Shown in pieces: positions 42,203 to 52,269 of a stretch of 64,000 nt of DNA. Below the pieces are notes generated by a model, which ran no database searches, was not told where the DNA came from, and worked only from the letters and a program-made list of their open reading frames with translations. The stretch is from Methanocellales archaeon (GTDB taxonomy: Archaea; Halobacteriota; UBA148; JAUWXC01). The stretch is taken from contig JAUWQV010000003.1 of the NCBI GenBank assembly GCA_030610945.1, forward strand, positions 62,001 through 126,000, given 5' to 3'. The position numbers were made by a program, and so were the translations under genes. Each line of letters opens with the position of its first letter. Within the stretch, counting starts at the first letter, position 1.

Positions 42203-42358
42203 TCATTCCATCTTTTTAGCCTTTCCAGCCTTCGTTGTTATGTCGATGCCTAGCCAGTAGGCGTCATCCGTTTTATGCATGCCCATTTCAACCTTGTCGA
42301 TCTCCTTTTTTGTATGAAAGACCCTTACCTTACCATCGACCGTTACCCTGACCTCCAA
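42203..42358 (-). CDS. Small conserved-looking protein (51 aa, TTG start), coupled to downstream regulator
   Basis: Minus-strand translation (M)EVRVTVDGKVRVFHTKKEIDKVEMGMHKTDDAYWLGIDITTKAGKAKKME*; SD-like aaggaggtg upstream; absent from ORF track. Confidence 0.55.
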   Translation of the reverse strand: MEVRVTVDGKVRVFHTKKEIDKVEMGMHKTDDAYWLGIDITTKAGKAKKME

Positions 42359-42438
42359 ACACTACACCTCCTTAAGCTATATTTATGAAATGAACTCACA
42401 TATAACTTGATAGGATGTTTTCAATAAGGTTGCGTTTG

Positions 42439-44300
<1,862 letters not shown>

Positions 44301-44395
44301 TATAATACCCCATGTCCCATACGTCCAAACGGTATATATCCTTTTTTAATGGAGTTCCAATAGTTATAAGAGGAAATAGTACAAGCATAAAGAAC

Positions 44396-45076
44396 ATGGC
44401 AACGACGAAGAGAGTATATGAACGGCTTGCACCCGTTTATGACTTGGATGATGTGATGTTCGCTGGAGCCAAGCAGCACTGGCGCAAGAAAATTATAGAC
44501 ATACTGGATATCGAAAACGCCAAACTCGTTTTAGATATCACGACTGGTACCGGCAGGGCTGCGAAAATACTCTCAAAAAGAGTGAAGAACGGTCGGGTAA
44601 TAGCCGTAGATATATCCAAAAACATGCTTAAAATCGCCAGGATGAGAAATCATGGGAGAAATAATCTGCGCTTCATCTTGTGTGATGCTGCGCACCTGCC
44701 GCTTAAGGATGGAGTATTTGATGGCGTAAGCTGCATGTGTGGGATGGACACGGTTGATGAGCCGGGAGCGGTTCTCTCGGAAGTGGTGCGGGTTCTCAAA
44801 AACAAAGGAAGATTTGGCATGATGTACTTCAGGGAGTCAAAGGGGTGGCTCAGGCATCTGGATGCCATCCTTAAAAAATATTACAATTTGATATGGAACA
44901 CAGGGAATGTTGATATAGCATCCATGATTTCGGACCATCCTCTGAGGACAGTCAAGAAGCAGGACCTGCTAATTGCCGATGCCCTGGTTGTGGAAAAATG
45001 CCGGGAGCGCGATTCGAACGCGCGATCTTCAGATCTCTCACTTTTCCGTCAACGCCAAGGGGCTCCGCCCCTTTGA
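44396..45076 (+). CDS. Class I SAM-dependent methyltransferase (UbiE-like); C-terminus runs into antisense tRNA-Met
   Basis: VYERLAPVYDLDDVMFAG...LVLDITTGTGRAAKILSKRVKNGRVIAVDISKNML. Confidence 0.88.
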   Translation: MATTKRVYERLAPVYDLDDVMFAGAKQHWRKKIIDILDIENAKLVLDITTGTGRAAKILSKRVKNGRVIAVDISKNMLKIARMRNHGRNNLRFILCDAAHLPLKDGVFDGVSCMCGMDTVDEPGAVLSEVVRVLKNKGRFGMMYFRESKGWLRHLDAILKKYYNLIWNTGNVDIASMISDHPLRTVKKQDLLIADALVVEKCRERDSNARSSDLSLFRQRQGAPPL

Positions 45077-45123
45077 ACCCTAGGTTATGAGTCTGACGCC
45101 TTAACCACCTAGGCCACCCCGGC
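44999..45123 (-). tRNA. tRNA-Met (CAT, elongator-type), with ~51-nt intron (approx. 45035..45085)
   Basis: GCCGGGG/TCCCGGC acceptor, TCAGA-CTCATA|intron|A-TCTGA anticodon arm, GCGCGTTCGAATCGCGC T-arm. Confidence 0.9.
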
Positions 45124-45239
45124 ATCTTGCACGACTTGTTACTGCCCATAATGTAGTATAATGATTGTGGTAAAAGACATTCCGCCGAAAGATTTATAGA
45201 ACACGAGATATATTTTAATTTAAGATAAAGGTGGAATAG

Positions 45240-45632
45240 ATGATAGAACGGTCAGTATCAGTACTAGATGAAAAAGAGGATGAGTTCGCGCGAATTCTTA
45301 TGAACATAGAGCTGAAGAGGAACGTCGCAAGAACGCTGGTATACCTGGCAAATGTGGAGGAAGCTACATCCAGGCACATAGAATTAGGCGCGGACCTGAG
45401 ACAGCCAGAAGTGAGCACTGCAATGCGGAGGCTCATGGAGGAGAACTGGGTCGATGTGCACGAGATTAAGAAAGAGGGCAAAGGAAGGCCCGTAAAGTGC
45501 TACAAGTTGGCGGCTCCAATCGAAGAAATAGTCAACAAACTTGAGAAGAGGAAGCAGGAGCAGGTAGCAAAAGATCTGGAAAGCATCCAGAAACTGAGAG
45601 AGCTTGGGAGCCAAAAGATACTCAAATTTTAA
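45240..45632 (+). CDS. ArsR/winged-helix predicted transcriptional regulator
   Basis: ELKRNVARTLVYLANVEEATSRHIELGADLRQPEVSTAMRRLMEENWVDVHEIKKEGKGRPVKCYKL. Confidence 0.85.
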   Translation: MIERSVSVLDEKEDEFARILMNIELKRNVARTLVYLANVEEATSRHIELGADLRQPEVSTAMRRLMEENWVDVHEIKKEGKGRPVKCYKLAAPIEEIVNKLEKRKQEQVAKDLESIQKLRELGSQKILKF

Positions 45633-46348
45633 CTGATTTCTCTTTTTAGAACTTCCACTCCATCCTTTCGCCCAACATGTACCTCGTTGATATTCGTAAA
45701 AATGCCATGCTCAACTACACCGGGGATTGTAGAAATGGCTTCGCTAAGTTTTAGTGGATGGATTATCTTGCCAAAGTCAACGTCAATGATGAAGTTGCCG
45801 TTATCCGTTATCACCGGACCGCCTTTTTCCTGAGCCAACCTCAACTGAGGTTTGCCGCCCAGTCCTTTTACCTTCACCTCGACGGATTTCCATGCACACT
45901 GCAATATCTCCACCGGAACCGGTTGGCCTAACACATTCACCAACTTCCTTTCCTCAATAGCAACCACAAACCGCTTTGCGGAGAGTGCCACGACTTTTTC
46001 GCGCGTGTGGGCCCCCCCTCCCCCTTTAATCGCATTTAACTTGGAATCTACCTGGTCCGCCCCATCTATCGCCAGATTGAGCGAAGCATGTTTCCACAGT
46101 GACGTTAGTGGTATCCCTTCTTCCATTACCAACATCTCGGTCCCATAAGAGGTAGGGGCAGCAAGAATGTTCAGACCGCCTCTAACCAGTTCACCCAGTC
46201 GCTTAATCGCATATGCCATGGTAGTGCCAGTTCCCAGGCCGATGACCATTCCGTCCCTGACCAGCGCAGCTATGGATTCTCCTGCCATTCTCTTTTCCCT
46301 ATCGGACATTGCATTAAGATTGACGTTGGCTATATAAAAAACTTGCAT
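45629..46348 (-). CDS. rpiA: Ribose-5-phosphate isomerase A
   Basis: VIGLGTGTTMAYAIKRLGEL; IDGADQVDSKLNAIKGGGGAHTREKVVA. Confidence 0.96.
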   Translation of the reverse strand: MQVFYIANVNLNAMSDREKRMAGESIAALVRDGMVIGLGTGTTMAYAIKRLGELVRGGLNILAAPTSYGTEMLVMEEGIPLTSLWKHASLNLAIDGADQVDSKLNAIKGGGGAHTREKVVALSAKRFVVAIEERKLVNVLGQPVPVEILQCAWKSVEVKVKGLGGKPQLRLAQEKGGPVITDNGNFIIDVDFGKIIHPLKLSEAISTIPGVVEHGIFTNINEVHVGRKDGVEVLKREIS

Positions 46349-46377
46349 AACAAAAAGATTTTATTGAGATAACCAAT

Positions 46378-46872
46378 GTGATATTGGGATTAAGCATGAC
46401 AAAAATACTTGTAGCATACTACTCCAAGACTGGAAATACTGAAGAACTTGCAAAGGCTGTAGCAAAGGGCGTGAAGGATGCTGGCGGGGATGCCACGCTG
46501 AAAGAGGTAGATGAAGTTCACCCCGAGGGGCTGTTAGCCTATGATGGCATCGTTATTGGCTCACCAGTGTACTTTGGTGGCATGGCAGCTGATGTAAAAA
46601 AGCTCATTGACGAGTCGATTTGCGTCAGAAGGAAATTGGAAAACAAGGTTGGCGCAGCATTCGTAACATCTAGGCATAGAACTGGAGGGAAAGAAACAAC
46701 GCTGCTATCTATTCTAGAGGCGATGCTGGTGCATGGAATGGTTGTCATCGGCGACCCGATAGAAACTGGGGGGCACTACGGCGCAGCCGGCGCAGATGAG
46801 CAGGGCAAAAAAGAAGCCTATGGCCTGGGAAAACGAATAGTAAAAATCGCCGAGAGGCTAAACATAGAGTAA
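46378..46872 (+). CDS. Flavodoxin/WrbA-like NAD(P)H:quinone oxidoreductase
   Basis: ILVAYYSKTGNTEELAKAVAKGV; DGIVIGSPVYFGGM; AAFVTSRHRTGGKETTLLSI. Confidence 0.88.
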   Translation: MILGLSMTKILVAYYSKTGNTEELAKAVAKGVKDAGGDATLKEVDEVHPEGLLAYDGIVIGSPVYFGGMAADVKKLIDESICVRRKLENKVGAAFVTSRHRTGGKETTLLSILEAMLVHGMVVIGDPIETGGHYGAAGADEQGKKEAYGLGKRIVKIAERLNIE

Positions 46873-46899
46873 ATCTTAAATACAAGTTAACCCGATTAC

Positions 46900-46959
46900 G
46901 GATGGGAGTGAGTTTAGGCGTCCCATCCCCTCTAGAAAAAGCCTAGATTTGCTCCTCAC
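46900..46959 (+). ncRNA. Putative structured RNA element (candidate H-type pseudoknot)
   Basis: GGATGGGA/TCCCATCC hairpin; loop TTTAGGC complementary to downstream GCCTAGA; further GTGAG/CTCAC. Confidence 0.35.
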
Positions 46960-47044
46960 TTAATTTTGATTAATCTGCTACGTATGATGTGTTAGAAACG
47001 TTTAAGCATGATTTTATCGTAGTGGATGAACCTAGAGGATTACA

Positions 47045-47215
47045 ATGAATAAATCAAAAAGAGTGGAAATTTGCATATCCTGCGGCGTCATGCTTGTAGA
47101 GCCTGGGTTCGTCCGGTTCCCATGTCCAGAATGCGGAGAGGAGATAGGAAGATGCGTGAAATGCCGAAAACAAAGCAACCCATACAAGTGCAAGTGCGGA
47201 TTTATTGGACCGTGA
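47045..47215 (+). CDS. Small zinc-finger protein (56 aa; HVO_2753-like), absent from ORF track
   Basis: [56 protein letters not shown]; four CxxC/CxC pairs, immediately upstream of EF-1beta. Confidence 0.9.
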   Translation: MNKSKRVEICISCGVMLVEPGFVRFPCPECGEEIGRCVKCRKQSNPYKCKCGFIGP

Positions 47216-47224
47216 GGTGAGCAT

Positions 47225-47488
47225 ATGGCAGTTATAGCTAAAATCAAGATGATGCCATCGAGCCCAGACACTGATTTAGAGAAGCTTAAGGAGAATATCA
47301 AAGCAGCAATGCCAGGTAGTGCAAAACTAGGCGAGATGAAAGAGGAGCCAATAGCATTTGGCCTCAAGGCGATAATGGCAGCGGTTACCGTTGAAGATGT
47401 AGAGGGGGGGACCGAAAAAGTTGAAGAGGCACTTGCCAAGGTCGATGGCGTAGAGAGTGTGCAGGTTATAAGTTTAGACCGCATATGA
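47225..47488 (+). CDS. ef1b: Translation elongation factor EF-1 beta (aEF1B)
   Basis: [29 protein letters not shown]...[30 protein letters not shown]. Confidence 0.95.
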   Translation: MAVIAKIKMMPSSPDTDLEKLKENIKAAMPGSAKLGEMKEEPIAFGLKAIMAAVTVEDVEGGTEKVEEALAKVDGVESVQVISLDRI

Positions 47489-47493
47489 GCTTC

Positions 47494-47565
47494 GGGCTCG
47501 TAGATCAGTGGTAGATCGCCGTCTTCGCAAGGCGGAGGCCGTGGGTTCAAGTCCCGCCGAGTCCA
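47494..47565 (+). tRNA. tRNA-Ala (CGC)
   Basis: GGGCTCG/CGAGTCC acceptor, loop TTCGCAA, GGGTTCAAGTCCC T-arm. Confidence 0.93.
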
Positions 47566-47568
47566 TTG

Positions 47569-48477
47569 ATGAAGGAAATTTTGAAGAATTCTAGCATTAT
47601 ATTCATATTCGCCGCTGTGTTTGCCCTCGTCTATCCAGACCTGGCTGGATTCCTAGAGCCGTGCCTTATCCCTGCAATTATCACTCTCATGGCGTTCTCC
47701 CTGACCGAGATCGATCTGCAGAAATTAGATGTGAAGGCAAATCTGAAGCCGATTATCATGGCCCTTTGCCTAAATTACGCATTTCTCTCCGGACTCACGC
47801 TGGCAGGAGCGTTTCTCCTACTTGAGGATACGACCCTGCTCAAAGGGTTCATTGTGATGGCCGCCACGCCGCCCGCTGTAGGAATTGTCGCGTTCAGCAC
47901 GCTATTGAAAGGAGATACAAAGCTTGCACTGATGGCAAATGCATCAATCTACATATTATCCATCTTCATAATGCCAGCTATATTAATCCTGTTCCTAGGG
48001 AATGCAATAAATCCCCTTGAGATATTGCAAATCTTATTAGGACTGATAGGATTGCCCCTAATTATTTCAAGAATAATCCCCCGAATTCCACATTATGAGC
48101 AAGTGAAAGAGGACAGGAATATAGTTATCAATCTCGGATTTTTCGTGGTGATATACGTGATTGTAGGCCTGAATCACGACGTGTTATTGAACGAGTATAG
48201 ATTATTGATACCTGTAGCTATAATAGGAATTATAAGGACATTTTTTGCATGCACAGCAGTGTTCAGTATTGGCAGAGTGCTCAATATGCCTTTGGATAGA
48301 AACATCATCTATGCCCTGTTTGGCTCATACAAAAATCTTGGCATTACTGCAACGGTTGCGCTGCTCCTTTTCGGGACGAGGGCAACCATCCCGTCAGCAG
48401 TTTGCATCCTATTTGAGGTCTTGATGTTTCCCTATTTTTCAATGCTGATAAAACGTCAGCGGTTAATCTTCTCATAA
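47569..48477 (+). CDS. BASS/bile-acid:Na+ symporter-like membrane transporter (TTG at 47566 also possible)
   Basis: Multi-TM; MAATPPAVGIVAFSTLLKGDTKLALMANASIYILSI. Confidence 0.75.
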   Translation: MKEILKNSSIIFIFAAVFALVYPDLAGFLEPCLIPAIITLMAFSLTEIDLQKLDVKANLKPIIMALCLNYAFLSGLTLAGAFLLLEDTTLLKGFIVMAATPPAVGIVAFSTLLKGDTKLALMANASIYILSIFIMPAILILFLGNAINPLEILQILLGLIGLPLIISRIIPRIPHYEQVKEDRNIVINLGFFVVIYVIVGLNHDVLLNEYRLLIPVAIIGIIRTFFACTAVFSIGRVLNMPLDRNIIYALFGSYKNLGITATVALLLFGTRATIPSAVCILFEVLMFPYFSMLIKRQRLIFS

Positions 48478-48710
48478 ACTACCTTCCCCACATACGTGAT
48501 TCTAAAAATCCTGTGATATGGAATCATGGTTCCGCTGCGTAGGCTAAAAAAAGATGGGGCTATCTCTTTTATTTCATCGCCTCTAACGACTTTCATGTCG
48601 TTCGGCGCACCCCTGTGAATGTAAAACACCTCGCATTTTGATATATTAAGACCCCTCCACTTGATTTCATTTAGGATATTACGCGGATGTTTCGATGTTA
48701 TATTTGGCAT
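48456..48710 (-). CDS. DUF504/UPF0248 family protein
   Basis: HPRNILNEIKWRGLNISKCEVFYIHRGAPNDMKVVRGDEI...GTMIPYHRIFRI. Confidence 0.88.
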   Translation of the reverse strand: MPNITSKHPRNILNEIKWRGLNISKCEVFYIHRGAPNDMKVVRGDEIKEIAPSFFSLRSGTMIPYHRIFRITYVGKVVYEKINR

Positions 48711-48752
48711 AGGTATTAGGATTATAATACCTATGCAGATAATTATATATCC

Positions 48753-48814
48753 TAAGTTTTATCGTTCCGGCCCCCTATCGGCACTTTAATACGATAGAAC
48801 GCACTCTTAGAATT
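48753..48814 (+). repeat. Degenerate copy of tbp 5' region (promoter + first codons)
   Basis: TAAGTTTTATCGTTC and ACTCTTAGAATT occur at identical 50-nt offset here and at 50639-50700 around the tbp start. Confidence 0.75.
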
Positions 48815-48835
48815 AAAAAAACGGAGTAGAAATAC

Positions 48836-50191
48836 GTGAAAAAATATGATGCCATAGTCGTTGGCGCAGGAGTTAGTGGACTTCTTACGGCGCTTGCACT
48901 CTCGAAGTCAGACGGCGGAAAAGACGTTTTGATACTTGAAAAAGAAGACCATATCGGCGGCGTTTGTAGGTCTTACAATGTTGATGGGTATACGGTCGAT
49001 ACCGGCCCCCACGTTATTACGCAGCTTAAAGATGGCCCGCTAAAAAAACTGATGGCGAGATATTTTGACGTTCTCCCTGTGTTTAAGCCGCACGGGAAGT
49101 ATTATGTTAAAATAAACGGCTTGACAAGGGAGTTTCCATGGACAGTAGCCGATTGGCTTCAGTTCAATGTGCTCCCTCTACGGGATAGGATATTACTTAT
49201 CCAGGCACTTTTTTCCGCATTTAGCGCCTCAGTAGTGTCACCGAAAAAGATTGCCGATGTCTCGGTGTATGATTATGTCAAAAACTATGACCTCGCTGAG
49301 AGCACGTTGAACTTTATCAATACCATTGCATACTTTTTAACCGGTGCACCTATGCATGATGTGTCGGTATTCAGGATTTTCGGCTGGAGCGACACAAAGA
49401 ACATGCAGAAAAAGGTGACCAATGTGATAAACTTCCTCTTTAGAGAGGGAGCAACGGACCAGGCATATCCAGTGGGGGGTATTGAGAGCATCGTTGACTC
49501 GATTACCAGGTCATTTCCCGAGGGAAGAGTTGACATCAAGAAAAATGCAGAGGTAAAAAGGATTCTTATAGAAAACGGTTTGGTCAAAGGAGTTTCAGAC
49601 GGCAAAAATGAGTACTATTCTGACGTAGTGATATACTCGGGATTCGTATCCGAGCTTCCCAAAATGCTTGGCAATGATGTACCACCCGAATATGCCAACA
49701 AACTCAACAACGTCACGAATATTTTATCGCTAACAGTATGGCTAGGGCTAAAGAAGAAATATTTTAAAAATGTTGGGTCAGAGATTATGATAGGCGATTT
49801 AGACAGCGTAGGTGCCTGGGCGGTTCCGGTAACCAATTACGACCAAGGCCTCGCTCCGCCTGGAAGGCAGCTGGTTGGATTTGGATTCATAGTTGATTCT
49901 ACTGACGTCGAATCTGTTAAAAAGCGAGCGATGGAATTTATCTACAGGCATTGGCCATCAATTGAAAACGACATAGAGATGGTCCACTACCAGGTTCTGG
50001 TTCCAGAGAAATCGGTAAACCAAATTAATCAGGTCGTTCCATCACACAGAACTCCGATTCAGGGGCTCTATCTGGCAGGCACCGACACATCCAAAAAGAG
50101 CATGGGAGTTACCAGAGCATCATATTCCGTAGTTGAGTGCCTCAAGACCTTGGAGGAAGATAGAGTAATACAATTAGATGCGCCTATGTGA
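48836..50191 (+). CDS. FAD-dependent oxidoreductase, phytoene desaturase/protoporphyrinogen oxidase-like (GTG start)
   Basis: YDAIVVGAGVSGLLTALALSK...LILEKEDHIGGVCRSYNVDGYTVDTGPHVI; YLAGTDTSKKSMGVTRASYS. Confidence 0.85.
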   Translation: MKKYDAIVVGAGVSGLLTALALSKSDGGKDVLILEKEDHIGGVCRSYNVDGYTVDTGPHVITQLKDGPLKKLMARYFDVLPVFKPHGKYYVKINGLTREFPWTVADWLQFNVLPLRDRILLIQALFSAFSASVVSPKKIADVSVYDYVKNYDLAESTLNFINTIAYFLTGAPMHDVSVFRIFGWSDTKNMQKKVTNVINFLFREGATDQAYPVGGIESIVDSITRSFPEGRVDIKKNAEVKRILIENGLVKGVSDGKNEYYSDVVIYSGFVSELPKMLGNDVPPEYANKLNNVTNILSLTVWLGLKKKYFKNVGSEIMIGDLDSVGAWAVPVTNYDQGLAPPGRQLVGFGFIVDSTDVESVKKRAMEFIYRHWPSIENDIEMVHYQVLVPEKSVNQINQVVPSHRTPIQGLYLAGTDTSKKSMGVTRASYSVVECLKTLEEDRVIQLDAPM

Positions 50192-50536
50192 AATCACGCG
50201 ACGCCCTATTACGTCCAAGTCCGTCAGCATTTTCCGCCGATGGAGCTCATCCTGTTGAGAGTATACAGCCCAGAATTCGTCCCTGTCAATGCACACCTTT
50301 CGACCTATATCCATGAGGAGTTCAACATAGGAAGCAATATCAGAAAGCTCATCATAGACATTAGTCAGATTCCGTTCATGTTTGCAATGAGGGCATTTAA
50401 CCACATGGGCAACTTTATTGTCCCCCAAATCGATGCCCTTAACAACGACCGATGGAGCGTATTCGTATACCCTGCCGCAGTTTGGACACCTCAACTCCGT
50501 GAATAATGCCTCATCGTTTATTCGTTCCATACCCAT
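50174..50536 (-). CDS. Zinc-ribbon domain protein of unknown function
   Basis: LRCPNCGRVYEYAP...VKCPHCKHERN. Confidence 0.65.
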   Translation of the reverse strand: MGMERINDEALFTELRCPNCGRVYEYAPSVVVKGIDLGDNKVAHVVKCPHCKHERNLTNVYDELSDIASYVELLMDIGRKVCIDRDEFWAVYSQQDELHRRKMLTDLDVIGRRVISHRRI

Positions 50537-50676
50537 TCTTCAAATCCCCACCCGTTTAGATAAGTTTTAGATAATTTACAGAGTTGCCCGTATTAATATT
50601 TATCGCCTTGTATTTTGTCATTTAACGCATAAAATCCATAAGTTTTATCGTTCTTGCCTTATATTGAGTTTCTAAT

Positions 50677-51228
50677 ATGACAGAATCAACTCTTAGAATT
50701 GAAAACGTAGTTGCATCCACTCAGCTTGCAGATGAATTCGACTTAGAAAAAATCAATCAGAAACTGGAAAACACTGAGTACGACAAGGGGAAGTTCCCAG
50801 GGCTGGTCTACAGAGTCAAACAACCAAAGGCAGCATTTCTAATATTTAAGTCTGGCAAGGTAAACTGCACCGGAGCAAAGAGAATTGATGACGTGAAAAA
50901 AGCCACCGAAAATCTAACAGTAAAACTGCGCCAGATGGGTGTTGTAATCAAGGAGCCGCGCAATATCGTGGTGCAAAACATCGTCGCGTCCGCGGATTTG
51001 GGCAGGGAGCTAAACCTGAACGCAATAGCCATCGGACTGGGGCTGGAGAATGTGGAATACGAGCCGGAAGTATTTCCCGGATTGGTGTATAGGATTGCAG
51101 ACCCCAAGGTCGTTGTGCTCATATTCAGCTCTGGAAAACTCGTAATCACGGGAAGCAAGACACCAGAAGACTGCGAGAGAGGCGTGGAAGTCGTACGGCA
51201 TCAATTAGAGAATCTGGGGTTGTTGTAG
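50677..51228 (+). CDS. tbp: TATA-box-binding protein
   Basis: Two direct repeats: [23 protein letters not shown]...[29 protein letters not shown] / [21 protein letters not shown]...[29 protein letters not shown]. Confidence 0.98.
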   Translation: MTESTLRIENVVASTQLADEFDLEKINQKLENTEYDKGKFPGLVYRVKQPKAAFLIFKSGKVNCTGAKRIDDVKKATENLTVKLRQMGVVIKEPRNIVVQNIVASADLGRELNLNAIAIGLGLENVEYEPEVFPGLVYRIADPKVVVLIFSSGKLVITGSKTPEDCERGVEVVRHQLENLGLL

Positions 51229-51249
51229 CCGGCGCACCTATGAGATTCC

Positions 51250-52269
51250 TCAGACGAACTCTGCGTCGCTGTTCATTGCTTTACCCAGAATGCGCCCGTC
51301 GTATGCATTGATTTTGATGGATCGTGCCAACCCCTTCATTGTCCACACTGGGAGATATATTAGGTTCAATTCGATGGTTATATCGTTTGGATTAGGTTTA
51401 AAGGGCTTGTTTTCAAAGATAAGTGCTTCACCGACAACCTCGTTGACCTTGACGTACTTTGTATGCTCTTTTACGATTTCCTTGAGAGCGATGCGCTTTG
51501 CCTCCTCCCTAAGTATCGTCGAATCTATGACCTCATAATTCCCATCTGGAATTTGCGCTTTGTCCTGCGCCGCGTATTGCGCAAACGTGTTCTCGCCGTT
51601 AAGCGCATTAACAAGGCCATCCCCATCACCATAGAGGGCCATCGTTTTCGATTTATACTGCTTACTCTGGTCAAAGCGATAGCGATACTGCCAGAATGGC
51701 ACGAACCTGAGTATCACATGCTCGATTCTGCCAACGTTGTCTCCTGCAATCTGCATGGCATTTTGCTTTGAGATATTGACGGGTAGTGAGCGCAACTGCA
51801 AGCTAAGGCCAGTGGAATCGCCAGTAGAATCATAAGTCCTCTCCACCGCCCCAGTGCTGTCGGCGCCAAGCGCAAAGAAATCTGATACGAGGCTTGGTGC
51901 CTCCGGCGCGCTCAGCCCCATGTTGGGCACATTTCCCTCTGCCTTGGACAGGAATGCCCTGCCAATTTGCACCTCCAGTTCACCCTTGTCCCACAGGGAA
52001 ATTCCGTTCTGCTCTGCAAAACTCTGTGTTTCTGGAGAGAATGATGCAGTTGTAATAAGCAAACCACGCCCCCCTTTGGCTCTGACCATTTCCTCCATGC
52101 GTTTTACGTCATAGTAGCTGCCGTCCCGGCTGAACATGATTAACATCTTTTCTGTACCCTTCTGCGCGACGAGCATGTTATCCCCGGTTCTAAAATCATA
52201 AGAAGTGTTAACATCATACTCATACGCAGTAAAAAGATCCTTTAACAAATCATACATTGCGCTATTCAT
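51250..52269 (-). CDS. Restriction-endonuclease-like (Mrr-like) protein with additional C-terminal domain
   Basis: LKDLFTAYEYDVNTSYDFRTGDNMLVAQKGTEKMLIMFSRDGSYYDVKRMEEMVRAKGGRGLLITTASFSPETQSFAEQNGISLWDKGELE. Confidence 0.7.
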   Translation of the reverse strand: MNSAMYDLLKDLFTAYEYDVNTSYDFRTGDNMLVAQKGTEKMLIMFSRDGSYYDVKRMEEMVRAKGGRGLLITTASFSPETQSFAEQNGISLWDKGELEVQIGRAFLSKAEGNVPNMGLSAPEAPSLVSDFFALGADSTGAVERTYDSTGDSTGLSLQLRSLPVNISKQNAMQIAGDNVGRIEHVILRFVPFWQYRYRFDQSKQYKSKTMALYGDGDGLVNALNGENTFAQYAAQDKAQIPDGNYEVIDSTILREEAKRIALKEIVKEHTKYVKVNEVVGEALIFENKPFKPNPNDITIELNLIYLPVWTMKGLARSIKINAYDGRILGKAMNSDAEFV

